Shown in pieces: positions 45,610 to 56,181 of a stretch of DNA of 64,000 nucleotides. Origin of the DNA: Knufia peltigerae (lineage: Eukaryota > Ascomycota > Eurotiomycetes > Chaetothyriales > Trichomeriaceae); NCBI GenBank assembly GCA_030247855.1, contig JAPDRN010000041.1, positions 186,001 to 250,000 on the forward strand, in the 5' to 3' direction. The notes under the pieces are model-generated. The model searched no databases, was not told the origin of the DNA, and saw only the letters and a list, made by a program, of their open reading frames with translations. Position 1 is the stretch's first letter, and each line of letters begins with the position of its first letter. The position numbers were made by a program, and so were the translations under genes.

Positions 45610-47428
45610 ATGTCCAACTATCAGGATCCCGACCAAGTTTACGATTTAGAGAGAGATTTTCTCGCACCTGCCAGGAGTCCTGTTCTGCAGCCTGTAAACA
45701 TCAATTACAGACCGGTCGCCACTCCTCCGCCGCTCGTGCCCAACTATCCGTCGTCGGAATCCTCAGACGACGACGACGACGATGATGACGAGGGTGATGA
45801 TGACGAAACTGGCGGGGGCGGTCCTTCGGAGCGTCGGACAATTCGAAAAAGTCGAACTGACCCATCCTTGAGTGATGGTGTACTGATACGTTCATTAGAT
45901 CCAAACCAGGTCGAGCTTGCAAGACTCGCCGAGAAAAATGCACTTGCCTCAGCCTCGGAGGCAGAGGAGGAAGAGGAGGAGGGCAACAACAGTCAAGGCG
46001 AAACGCGACCAACTAGAATCTCCATTCAACACAATCCAACCCAGAATAACCCATTAGAGCAAACTGATACTGTGGAGGAAGATCAATTCAATGACGAGGA
46101 TGGAGACTTTCCCATGATCGACTCACCCGATATCGTGCACGATGTTGGGCATACCAGTCATCCCCCGATGTCTCGGGATACACACGACCGTGATAGACAG
46201 CTTCGGACGCAGCGGTCGACACCGACGGACACAATTGAGACTGCCACTGCCACTGCCCAGTGCAGACAGGCTGCGTTGGCAAAGGAAACCCTACGGTTGG
46301 ACCTTGGAGACATAAAGCATGATCCTAATGAGTCCCTCATAACATCACCAGCTCTAGGAAAATACGCCATGACACCACGTTTTCCAGATCCCGACGTGAT
46401 CTTGCCTGCCATCCAAAAGTCGCCCCCTCGGTCTTCTCCTGCGTCCTCGCCACAGCACAAACAAACACTGCCTTCGCTGAGGACGCACCTAGAGGAATTC
46501 GATGCGAACTCTCCGGGGTTCGCAGGTCTATCTCCCATCGTAGGTCGTCCGTCCCCCCCTGGTCCGCTAGTATCTCTTGGACGACCGTCTCCGCCATTCC
46601 AACACCACCAGCCAACACACTCAACCATGTCACCTCCCGCTCTCCCTGGACAATTTACGTGGCGGGCAGTAACACGTGACAGCTCGATATCCTCAGAGTA
46701 TACTCCCACCAGCTCTGGAGCAGTGTCTACGCCGGCCTCTTCAGTCGTCCCTGTCCAATCACCGGCGACGTCAATAAGCGTACAAAATCTGGTTTCGAGA
46801 TGGGACCGTGAGTCGGTGTCGGTGTCAGACACGCATTCGTTGGACTCCTCGTCAGCAGGAGGAGCTGCACCCGAGTCGCGGCGTAAATCCGAGGACGAGC
46901 AGTCACTGAACGGTGGAGGTGGTCTCCCAGCATTGAGTCGAATCACGGCAGATGGTCTCTATCAATGTCTATACCAAGGTTGCACCGCTGCCCCCTTTCA
47001 GACTCAATACCTCCTCAACAGTCATATGAACGTGCACTCTGATACCCGGACGCATTTTTGTCACGTCGAGGGTTGTCCGCACGGTCCTGGTGGGAAAGGC
47101 TTCAAGAGGAAGAATGAGATGATTCGGTAAGTTTTCTTTTTTTTTCCTCTTTTTCCCAAGTTGTTTGTTACATAAACAGTTGAACTAATCATGGAAATGG
47201 CGACATGGCAAAAATAGACACGGCTTGGTCCACGATTCTCCGGGTTACCCTTGTCCCTTTTGCCCAGATCAACTTCACCGATACCCCCGACCGGATAACT
47301 TGCAAAGGCACGTTCGAGCACATCATAAAGATCGAGACCGAGACGATCCTCGATTACGGCAGGTCCTGAACCAGCGCGCAGAAACTGGAGGACGTGGCAG
47401 ACGAAGGATGCGGTCGTCGCTTATTTGA
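45610..47428 (+). CDS. C2H2 zinc-finger protein, two exons
   Basis: Exons are 45610-47126 and 47218-47428, giving 575 residues. The first 440 residues are disordered, with an Asp run near residues 55-65, a Glu run, and many SP motifs. Three fingers follow. Finger 1 is C-x4-C in YQCLYQGC with HMNVH. Finger 2 is C-x4-C in HFCHVEGC with HGLVH, and the intron lies between its KNEMIR and H. Finger 3 is C-x2-C in YPCPFCPD with HVRAHH. The tail is basic (GGRGRRRMRSSLI). The finger block KGFKRKNEMIRHGLVHDSPGY is a recurring unit in uncharacterised Pezizomycotina regulators. It is probably a nuclear DNA-binding protein, with unknown targets. The very long upstream region suggests complex control. Confidence 0.87.
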
Positions 47429-49507
47429 ATACCAATACAAGACGACTCAAAACAAAACAAACCAGGTCATACTTGCACTTGGCATGTACATGATTGAGCA
47501 TTGATTAGCCTCCATCTCCGCAATGCTCACAACTTTGTATGGTACTGGACTGTCAATTCTGAGATTCAGGACTGGGGTTCGCTGGCTTGCGGCAACTTTA
47601 CTCGACCGGTACCAGCACCGCCAACATGCTCTCTGAATTAGGATCCGCGTACCCAGCCAAGACGAGACCAAAGAAAGTCGCCGGGAAACTGGAAGTGAAT
47701 TATACACTGGACCGAAAGGCTGCGTGTGTGTGTATTATGCGTGTGTCGTATGTTGTCTTGTGTCATTGTGTTTTTTGAGGAAAGAAAGACATGCATGGTA
47801 ACGTGTGTACGTGGTACGACATTACGATTTTTCTTCTTTGCTCTCTATTCTTCTTCTTTCTTTTCTTTTTTTCCCTTTATTACGGATTATTTTCTACTTT
47901 TACAAGACACCAGACATAGCACGCTGGAATTTTTGGGGGGGTTTCTCTCTTGGTTCTGGAATAAATTATCGAAAGTTCACACGAACGCAAGCGAGAATTG
48001 GAGACGTTGTTTAACGTTGACTCGAATCATGTCATATCTCGGGAGCATGGAAGGGAACAGGGCAAGATAAGCATGGACACACTTTTTTTTTTAGCAGGAC
48101 GTCAAGCAATGAGCTGGCGGAGGAGAAGGATCAGGAGCAACAACAACAACCACAACACGAGATGCCTACCCACCTAGGGGCAAAACGAGGGTTGCTCTCA
48201 TACATCCATGAGTACCTAGCATTCCATTCCCCCCCCTCGTGACGGGGAGTTTACCTAGTAGGTAGTCACGTAGTCAAAGTCAATTTGACACACTGCCGTA
48301 ATTCTGATCGATGACAAAATGGCCGGTTGAATAACTGTACCTGGAAATAGAGTAAGTAGATATCTCACTTGGAGGGAGTGTAGAGTGTATAGAGTACAAT
48401 ACAGTGAAGTACAATAAAGTGCAGTAATAATGAGACTCTTTGCAACGAATGAGATGTTTTGAATTTACATGTAGTCTCTCAACACTATACTTTGTAGTAC
48501 ACTATACAACAAAAAGGGGGTTCGGGTAGCCACCCTCTGTCAGAGGTCACCGGGTTTGACGCTTCCAAACAGAAAGGCCTTCTCCCGCCTCAAGACAACA
48601 ACTCTAGATACCTGGGTAGGTAGGTAGGTACACGACACCTTGTTTTCCACACATACACACACACTCACCCCAGAGCCCCCCTACATGGGAACGCACCGAG
48701 ACAAGAAGAAAAAATGGTCGGCGACGATCCAAGGGACGGAACAAGCCATATTTTTCCTAACCCACCACGCCAATACGAGTATCCACCGTATTGGGTAGTC
48801 GGTAGTCAACGGCAATGCTGACCGTGACCATGACCATGCAAGACAAACCCCCCCTACGAGTACAAACGAGTACGAACGAGTACGGAGTATCATGCCGTCA
48901 TCCTCCCCTCGTCCGGTACGGGAAAATCCTTCTTGTCGTCTCGCAATTACAGGAGGTAAATAGGCACGCCACCACCACTCGTCCAGGGGAGCATGTATGG
49001 ATGGCAGTGACAGGACTAGAGTCGGGTAGACCTATCTCTGAGATCATGGCCAATGCCTCGACCAAAGAAAAAGGTTGTATTGTCAAGTAACTCCGGATCT
49101 CCCCATACATACACGTTAGATGTATAAGTCTGCGACACAGTCCAAATGGATTCGAGGGGGGAAAGGAGTCGGTGTCCGTAAGAGCCCTTGTTTAGGATAT
49201 CAATACATCTCGCAGGATCACCATCTGTTTCGTTGCGAGTGACCGTCGATTGAATTTTTTTTTTCTTGGAACTATCCGTACAGAGGATGCCGGTATGGGT
49301 AAGATCGCTTGGAAACGCCACGGAAACCAATCTCACTGCTCACACATGACAGTCGGGCGAATTTGTCGCCCCAAGACAGGGCTTTGATGGTATAAAGATG
49401 TGGGAGCGAAGAACGACCTCGCGGGATATTCGATCACGGTTTCGAGTCCACCGGGTACCAACCCACCGAGACGGGGCCACTCCAAAGATCTGAAGTGCAT
49501 CCTTTTT
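47429..49507. other. Intergenic, 2.1 kb
   Basis: T-rich 3' flank, a GGTA repeat near 48614-48631, CCTAG/GGTAG words and an exact TACGGAGTA at 48881-48889. No gene seen. Confidence 0.45.
48614..48631. repeat. (GGTA)n short tandem repeat
   Basis: Four GGTA-like units. The same word appears singly at several intergenic places in the window. Confidence 0.65.
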
Positions 49508-50611
49508 TTAGACGTTGAAACCAGTAAAGCCGGACAGTTGATCTCTGAATCTGCCGCCTATGGTGTCTTGCGTCTTTCCGCCCTCGATCATTTTCTCGAC
49601 CTCTTCGACGGTGTTTGGATCAACCGTTCCCCACATCTTCCAAGGACTTTCTTTGCCGTTGAGTGTGAGTTTCTGAATCACGACGTATTCCGTCAGGTTT
49701 TTCATGTTCCCCTCGGTCATGTTCGACAGTCTATAATATTGCGTCGATCGAATGCGCACGGTACATTGTCGGAAAGAGGAATTCGGCATCGGGAGGGGAG
49801 CCAATCGGTCCGAGACGACTCGGGCGGAGGCGTTTGGGAGAAGGACGGAAATTGGCCACGTCTGTAGGAAGCGTGGGTATGTGATGCCAATGTAGCTGAG
49901 CAGCTTCCAAGTCTCATCCGTGCGCGTTCTCTTTCGACGTTGAATTCGTGATTTGGCTTGGTTCAGGAGGCCGTTGCAAGCGACCTTCTCGAGCGTGCGT
50001 ACATCGCCGTTCGTGAGTGCCGTGTTGAACTGTTTGTGAAGGTCCATGGCAACCTGGGTTCTATCGGAGAGCTCCAAAGGTTTTGACAATTTCTTGTTGG
50101 TGAGAGGGTCTCGGGGTGCGTCCCACCACTGTAGATAGATCAAGCTGCGAGAAAAGAAACGTCAGTGTGCCGGATCTCGAGAGGCAAGTCTAGGAAGAGT
50201 TCTCGGGACGTACGTGAAGGTCCCCTGCACATTTTGCTTAAGCTGGAACCACTGAATTCGAAGCCGTTGTCGGAACGTGGGAGGTAGCCAGCTGGGCAGG
50301 TTTGATGCAGAGGAGAGGATGGGGCAGTTGGGCATCCTGCCCAGATCGTCAGGGAGGGCTTTGGACTTTTCGAACGAGTTTTGGGCCATCATGGTCTTCT
50401 GGGATTTTTGTTTGGGCACTATCGCGGCATAGTCCAGATCTCTGCGTTGTCCGAGAGCTTCCCTTCTATGACTGGTCGTAAATTGGCGAGCTGCTAGGGA
50501 AAAGATTTGGTGTTCGCAGAGGAACGGAGTGCGAGGTTTTCTCTTTGCAAAACTAGAAATTGCGGCGGTCGTCGCAGTCCTCCTGGGGAGGATCATGGTC
50601 GAGTGCGACAT
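49508..50611 (-). CDS. Mitochondrial large ribosomal subunit protein mL45 / Mba1-like, two exons
   Basis: Exons in transcript order are 50611-50214 and 50144-49508, giving 344 residues. The N-terminus from MSHSTMILPRRTATTAA is rich in Arg, Ser and Ala with no acids, as in a mitochondrial presequence, and runs to a likely cleavage region near RQFTTSHRR. The mature part has RLRIQWFQLKQNVQGTF, then a Tim44-like domain with LHKQFNTALTNGD, and ends LSGFTGFNV. Mba1/mL45 sits at the exit of the mitoribosome and helps insert new proteins into the inner membrane. Upstream in-frame ATGs at 50692 and 50749 are possible starts. Confidence 0.8.
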
Positions 50612-51196
50612 TGCGGTCGCGTTGTTATTTCGAGATCTCTTGGACAAGTGATGATATGACCTCTTCAACTGATCGTTTTGGAAAGTTCTCATGGGCAGAA
50701 CGAAGCTTGCGCAGGAGATTCCGCATCTGCCAAGGTAGTGCTTACTCATGGGTTATGTAACCTCTACCAGCGCCTCAAGTACTGCTCACTATTCGCTGTT
50801 CAAGTTCTATGCAGTCAGGCTTCTACCAAATGAAGTTCAAAATCTTGATATAAGACGGTCTGGTAAGCTGTGGAAAAGAGAGTATAACGCTCCTTCTGTA
50901 CCAAGTCGTGTGGCTCCATGGTTATCCTCATTTTGTTTGGAACATGTTTCCCATCGGGAAAGTGAACGTCAATAGCCAAGGGGGCCTTGCCTGATTGAAA
51001 TGTATTTCCTCTTCAAGAATGGCATACTTCAGATGGACCAGCACCAACAGATTCCCGTGGGATGTCTGAAAGGAAAAATTGTTCTGCGACTGCGTATATA
51101 AGTCTCAGCCATTCTCAATGTCTTCTGACATCCAAGGTATGTACAAGAAGTTGATTGCACAACATAAACGACTGAGGTCCCTCGAACCCTATCATC
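50612..51196. other. Divergent promoter region
   Basis: About 585 bp between the mL45-like and DJ-1-like genes. No gene seen. Confidence 0.4.
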
Positions 51197-51898
51197 ATGG
51201 CTCAGATTCGATTTGGAGTTTTATGCATCCCATTTCAAGTCATCGACGTTGTTGGCCCTTTGGACCTCCTCTCTTCCTCCTCAACTAGCTACCTACATGG
51301 CATGCAGCAAGTGAGCGGCTTTCCGATCGACATCGCTCGGAGAGGCAATAATATCGAATTCATCTACATTGGCGAGTCTCTCGAGGCAGTAGCAGGGACA
51401 GCTTCTATCAAGATACAGCCCACTACTACTTGCGCCGACTGCCCTCCGTTGGACTATCTTCTTATTGGCGGACCCGGGCCTGAGTTCTTTATGAATGTGC
51501 CCCCGGTCTTCACCGACTTTGTCCGTGGCCGAGTCGACGAGCTCAAAGGTATATTCACCACTTGTACTGGTGCGATCGTTGCGGCTATGATGGGAATTCT
51601 TGACGGCAAGAGCGCCACAACAAACCACCAGTTTATCCCCATGGCTGTCAAGCTCAGGCCCGAGGTCAACTGGACAACGAAGAAGCAGTGGATTGCGGAT
51701 GGAAAATTCTGGACTGCTGGAGGAGCCTGCGCAGGGATGGACATGTTTGCGCACTGGATCAGCGAGCATTATGGAAATGATGTGGCTGAAGCAGGTTTCG
51801 CAGCCCTAGACTACGAACCTCGAGATGTTGACGGCAAACTAATCCCGCTCAAGGCAGGTCTGAAAGAATGGCGAAAGTCCAGGCCTACCCTTCCATAG
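51197..51898 (+). CDS. DJ-1/PfpI-family protein
   Basis: A single exon of 233 residues, typical length. The N-terminal strand is IRFGVLCIPFQVIDVVGPLDLL, then DYLLIGGPGPEFF, and the nucleophile elbow TTCTGAIVAA puts the reactive cysteine at residue 123. A later FWTAGGACAGMDMFAHWI matches the family's second Gly-rich motif. Members include proteases, isonitrile hydratases, glyoxalases and redox chaperones. The second cysteine pair (GGACAG) resembles the isonitrile hydratase/ThiJ subgroup found in fungi. The exact activity cannot be told. Confidence 0.88.
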   Translation: MAQIRFGVLCIPFQVIDVVGPLDLLSSSSTSYLHGMQQVSGFPIDIARRGNNIEFIYIGESLEAVAGTASIKIQPTTTCADCPPLDYLLIGGPGPEFFMNVPPVFTDFVRGRVDELKGIFTTCTGAIVAAMMGILDGKSATTNHQFIPMAVKLRPEVNWTTKKQWIADGKFWTAGGACAGMDMFAHWISEHYGNDVAEAGFAALDYEPRDVDGKLIPLKAGLKEWRKSRPTLP

Positions 51899-52420
51899 AG
51901 ATTCAAGTAGCGCGAATAACATCATTACTCCGTGATGTCGGTAATGTGAGCACGAAATCTACGCTCTGAAGATACGGAGACGGAAAAGATGATGTTCCGT
52001 CCCTGGACTTTGAATGTCAGGTCTCTGCCACCACCCTTCGCGGACACATGCACATTATGAATCATGGAGCGTGTGTGCATAATTACATCTTCCGACAAGT
52101 CCTCTCGTCTTCGCTTCTCCCCGGATGAACATTACTGGTTCCAGTACCGCAAGAAGGTAATACCGAACCATCGCTGCTATCTCATGCAAAGGGACGCCGA
52201 CGTACCAGGGGACGAGCTGACGAGGCTCTTGAAGTGCCTCCACGGTGGGTGGACTACCGCTTGACGAGTGTTGAAGCAGCTAGAAAGATGGAATAGCCAA
52301 AGATCTAATCTATGCGCTGGCCCAAGCTGATTGAGGAATATACAAGCATGAGATTCATGCTAGCTAGTTCTCAGACTCCCTCCATTTCTTTCCCTTGGCA
52401 GAACAAAACGACTTGCCATA
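51899..52420. other. Intergenic between convergent genes
   Basis: 3' flanks, including an imperfect TACTCCGT at about 51927. No gene seen. Confidence 0.4.
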
Positions 52421-53041
52421 TTACTTGATGTAGCCCAGATCGCGGAACGCCCGATCCATGATCTCTTGAATAGCTTTGCCCTTTCGCAGCGTGTATTCTT
52501 CCATTGATTCCCCTGCGGCCTCAGATGCTGAAGCACATTCACGTTTGACATTGGCATATAGCTGTAGGTCTTTCGGTGACTTTGAGAGCCAGTCGCGGAA
52601 GATCCGGTGCCTCTCAACCTCGGGGCAATCCGGTCCCCAGACGTGAAGGTTGATGAAGTATGCATTAGGCCGGTTTTCTTCATCAAAGAAAAAGCGATGT
52701 TGGTACCAGTCCGGCTCGCGGATAAGGAATACGAAGCCCAAGGACTCGAGAGCCGCAACATAAGAACCCTCGTCCATAATATCCTTTACGACAAGATCGA
52801 CGTCAATAATATCTTTTGCCGGCAGACCTGGCACACTGGTGGATCCTGCATGATGAATGGCAACTGCAGTCGAGCCTAGCGCAGCTTCTATACGTGTTTT
52901 GATGTCTAAGAATCGCTGTGGCCACGCCGGATTGGACTCGACAATGGTCAACTTTGGTTTGAACTTGCGCTGATTCAACCATTCTGCGGAACTTCCATCC
53001 CCAACGTGAACGCTGACAATGTCCTCAGGTGAGAGTGGCAT
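52421..53041 (-). CDS. GrpB/UPF0157-family protein (copy 2)
   Basis: A single exon of 206 residues from the ATG at 53041. It has the family core LTIVESNPAWPQRFLDIKTRIE and the signature IHHAGSTSVPGLPAKDIIDVD, then FFFDEENRPNAYFINLHVWG and a helical end with LRKGKAIQEIMDRAFRDLG. The VWGPDCPEVERHRIFRDWL segment is typical of the family. It differs strongly from copy 1, which replaces the NLHVWG region with SVYIINQ. The two are therefore old paralogues or separate acquisitions, not a recent duplication. It sits 324 bp from, and divergent to, the Asterix gene. Confidence 0.88.
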   Translation of the reverse strand: MPLSPEDIVSVHVGDGSSAEWLNQRKFKPKLTIVESNPAWPQRFLDIKTRIEAALGSTAVAIHHAGSTSVPGLPAKDIIDVDLVVKDIMDEGSYVAALESLGFVFLIREPDWYQHRFFFDEENRPNAYFINLHVWGPDCPEVERHRIFRDWLSKSPKDLQLYANVKRECASASEAAGESMEEYTLRKGKAIQEIMDRAFRDLGYIK

Positions 53042-53365
53042 TGTCAATCGAATTTCTTTCGATTCATGCTGAGGAGCACTGTTCTGTGCAAAGCTCGTGT
53101 ATGCTGCTCAACATGTAAGGCTTCGCTGCGAGGGTACGTGGTGCGAAGAAAGTCGCTTTAAAAGCGGCAACCGTCTCCGTGAGCGAGCCGGGCACTGCTT
53201 GTGCTGCCAAGGCCGGAGTGAAGCCGACGGGTCTGGAACTTTCATAAACTGGTTGGCTGGGCTGCATCTAACAGCTTCGTGTTTGATATCTCGGTCTGAT
53301 CAATCGCCTTCTGTTTTAGCATCGTCCGCAGAACCGACTACTGTTGAGAGGACCTACCAGTAGTC
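53042..53365. other. Short divergent promoter
   Basis: 324 bp serve both the GrpB-like copy 2 and the Asterix gene. Nothing else seen. Confidence 0.45.
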
Positions 53366-54035
53366 ATGGCGTCCAAGAAAGATATGCGCAGGACGGATCT
53401 CGGTATGTCAAAGCGACACAGCTTGAGGGACATTCAGCTAACTCGAGGAACAAGTCATCCCTTATGTCGAGCCAAAAGAAGAGAAACCCGTCGATTTTAG
53501 CTCTACATTATCGAGCACTATGCCCATGGCAGCTGTAAGTGCAATGCATCATGACCGGGACGAACTCACTGACGTGCATCGCAGATGTTTACGAGAAACA
53601 AGTAAGCAGCACACGCATCTGTTTTCTGGAGCAGTCACACAAGTACTAACTACCCTCCGTTACCAGAATGCTCGGATGGTAAGTCATACTATGCAATTCT
53701 CATTTACTGGAGCTATTGCTGAGTGGAGGAGGTTTGCGCTGCTATCGTCCCTTTTGAACTGGCTTGGTGAAACTCCAGCTCAAAGGTCCAACAATGCTAC
53801 TCCTGGATATCTATCATTTGGCATGGCAGGTATGTGCAAGTACCCCGAGACTCCATGAGAAGCAGACTGACGTATGATAGTCCTCGCTGTCGCTGTGGTA
53901 AGATGTGTTGGAAATTTCGATTGCCCCGGGGGAGTGACTAACGCGAAACACCAGACATACATGCCTCTATTCCTTCCACCACCTGCAAACGTAGCAAGGG
54001 CTTCGCAAGCACAGTTACCGGTGGCATCGACATGA
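53366..54035 (+). CDS. Asterix (PAT complex subunit, UPF0139/PF03669), seven exons
   Basis: Exons are 53366-53402, 53455-53534, 53585-53601, 53667-53678, 53732-53829, 53881-53897 and 53955-54035, in frame, giving 113 residues. Three exons are tiny (17, 12 and 17 bp). The joined protein has the fungal Asterix signature: MRRTDLVIPYVEPKEEKPV, DFSSTLSSTMPMAAMFTRNK, NWLGETPAQRSNNATPGYLS and TYMPLFLPPPA. Two hydrophobic helices are expected and seen (FALLSSLL and GMAVLAVAV regions). Asterix partners CCDC47 in the ER membrane, shielding unassembled transmembrane segments during insertion. All six introns are GT-AG, 50-65 bp, most with CTAAC or CTGAC branch sites. The acceptors at 53454 and 53731 were chosen to restore the conserved text and are not the strongest by sequence alone. 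Confidence 0.85.
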
Positions 54036-54732
54036 TCAATCGGATCGACATCAGATGTAGATGCTGTCTGGAGAAGACCATGAGCGCAGGATGTCGGTTC
54101 GAACGTTAGATAGACGACGCTAGCCGTCTGTCGTGATGTTTCAAGTATGCATGCTGCCATAATTCTTTGACGCCACCAGTGGCCACCATGCAAGAGAATA
54201 CCGATTTCCATTATCTACCTGTATCCTTCATTGTGATTAACCGCATGACTTCATCTATTCGACGATGTGTTGTTATCTAGTCTAGATGGCTTTTTGGATG
54301 CATTCAATGGCAAAAGAGTGATATGGACGCACAATGACAGTGACGGACCTCCACATGGTAATACTGTAGCGTAGCTCCCCGAACGGTTCGTCGGAGGTGT
54401 CATAAGCGTTGGGAAGTGCCTGGACTGCCGCCGTCCCGGTGCCAAAGTGACTGGCATGTGGCCATTATGATTGACAAGTAATAAAATGGGAACCTCCTGC
54501 CGTATTAACCCTTGGCCAGTCCTGGGCTTGGCGTTTGAAACTGCGCTGGAACCTTCCCCTCTTGTTCAACTTCTCTCCCTGCGCCTTGTTTCTTCTCTTT
54601 CTTCACAAGAACGAATTCATTTCTACACTCCACTCAAACCTCACGTACTCGTTTTCGAAGACATTCAATAAATTCCCATCAAAGACAATCCATTACTTCG
54701 AATCAATCCAGTTTTTCCGGACAAACGAGTTT
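54036..54732. other. Intergenic, promoter of the eIF1 gene
   Basis: About 700 bp. The last 150 bp upstream of eIF1 are T/C-rich, typical of strong housekeeping promoters. No gene seen. Confidence 0.45.
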
Positions 54733-54736
54733 ATGT
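54727..54736 (+). promoter_or_regulatory. Poor start-codon context of eIF1
   Basis: The bases before the ATG are TTT and the base after is T, against the usual A/G at -3. Established work on eIF1 shows that such a context makes its own translation rise when eIF1 is scarce. Confidence 0.6.
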
Positions 54737-55435
54737 CAACTATCCAAAACCTCAAAACCTTTGGTAAGCGACCCCTCTTGCGAACCCTCGTTCGCCACCA
54801 CTCCCTTCAGCAACGAGCGACGAAGAGTTGGAAATGCACACCGCATCCTCTTTGTAGCTGTTCACAGGCTTGGACGATCTTTGTCTCTAACCGCTTCAAC
54901 GTCCTTGCTTGTCGCGTTCATTTCGCCTTATCTATTGATTATGACTAACATTCTTTATCGCCAGACCCCTTCGCGGAGGCCGACGACGATACTGGGGAAG
55001 CGAAGCAATCCCAGAATTACATACACATACGTATCCAACGTAAGCGGCGACCTCACCTGCCAAACATACCATTGTGCTGACGGGGATTCCCAGAACGAAA
55101 TGGTCGCAAGACTTTGACGACTGTTCAAGGACTTCCCAAGAAGTTCGACCAAAAGAAGATTCTCAAGGTCATCAAGAAGAAATTCGGTGTGTATGCCCAT
55201 GCCTTTAGTGCTCACACCAACTGACACAAATTAGCTTGCAATGGCACCATCGTTACCGACAGTGAGATGGGTGAGGTGATCCAACTTCAGGGTGATCAAC
55301 GCAAAGATGTTCAAGAGTTTTTGGTCGCCAAAGATGGCCTCGAGCTCGACGCTAAAACCATCAAGGTAAGCACACGAAAGAAACTTACGCTCCTCTGCGG
55401 CTTTACTGACTGCAATACAGGTTCACGGTTTCTAA
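54733..55435 (+). CDS. sui1: Translation initiation factor eIF1 (SUI1), five exons
   Basis: Exons are 54733-54763, 54965-55039, 55094-55186, 55235-55365 and 55421-55435, giving 114 residues, the expected length. The last coding exon is 15 bp and encodes VHGF. The text is diagnostic: MSTIQNLKTFDPF, YIHIRIQQRNGRKTLTTVQG, LPKKFDQKKILKVIKKKF, ACNGTIV and GEVIQLQGDQRKDVQEFLV. eIF1 binds the 40S subunit and enforces accurate start-codon choice. The AUG itself has T at -3 and T at +4, a poor context. In yeast and animals the eIF1 AUG is also poor, which gives autoregulation, so this is probably conserved. Confidence 0.95.
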
Positions 55436-56181
55436 ACGCTTCAACCGACATTCTGCGCTATCCTGCTCGGTCCTCGAGGACAGATAGAAGTTGTCGCCTG
55501 ATCGAGAAACACTTTCCTAAAAACGATTACTTCTTACGTCCTACGCCTTCAGGCCGTTGCAGCGGCCAAGTTACGATAGCATTTGCAGGATGGGAATGGT
55601 TGTATGCTTTATGATACCCACAAATAGAAACGTGCTTTCGGGATGATATGATGAGGCCACAGTCCTGGAGAAGAGGCCAGGTTACCTAAGTATGGATAAG
55701 GATACGGGATGCTGGGAGCACTGGTTCCTGGACAATCGAGGGGCGGGCTTTTCTCTCGCTGACGCTACCAGCTCCGCAAGATAGCTTCCTATTGTACATG
55801 TTATCATTGCAGTTTTAACATTCTGCCCTTCTCTGCTTTCCACGTTCCATGTTCCATGATCAGCCATTTGGACCCGTACGAATAAACCAGACGCGAACAT
55901 ACAGTACGCTGTAACTGGATCTCGGTGGCAGTAGGGAGCCTCCGGTCTGTGTAGTGGGGGCTCGCTAGGCCTTCGCCCTGCCAAGAAAACACAGGCAATC
56001 TGGGGTTTAGACCAGGTCGAGTTTCAAGTCTCAAGTTGCGTGGGTGTATTCATACTACTAGTTCTTCCTTGCGCATTGCAACTCTCGACATTTTGACCCA
56101 AGATCTCTCTGCGAGCACTGTCCTAAGGTCTCCGCTGATTGCGTCAATATCTATCGCAAGGGAATGCAGCCGCCATAGCTG
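55436..56181. other. Intergenic or first exon of the Eos1-like gene
   Basis: About 750 bp. The first exon of the following gene must lie here, but I could not place its ATG and donor. An ATG at 55857 followed by a possible GTACGA donor is one option. Confidence 0.35.

Noticed and set aside
45111..45617. 168-codon minus-strand frame upstream of the C2H2 gene
   Set aside because: Highly charged with no domain. It lies in the probable leader of the plus-strand gene.
46158..46946. 262-codon minus-strand frame within the C2H2 gene
   Set aside because: Shadow of the disordered Ser/Pro-rich coding sequence.
53780..54211. 143-codon minus-strand frame
   Set aside because: It overlaps the Asterix exons, which are supported by conserved protein text.
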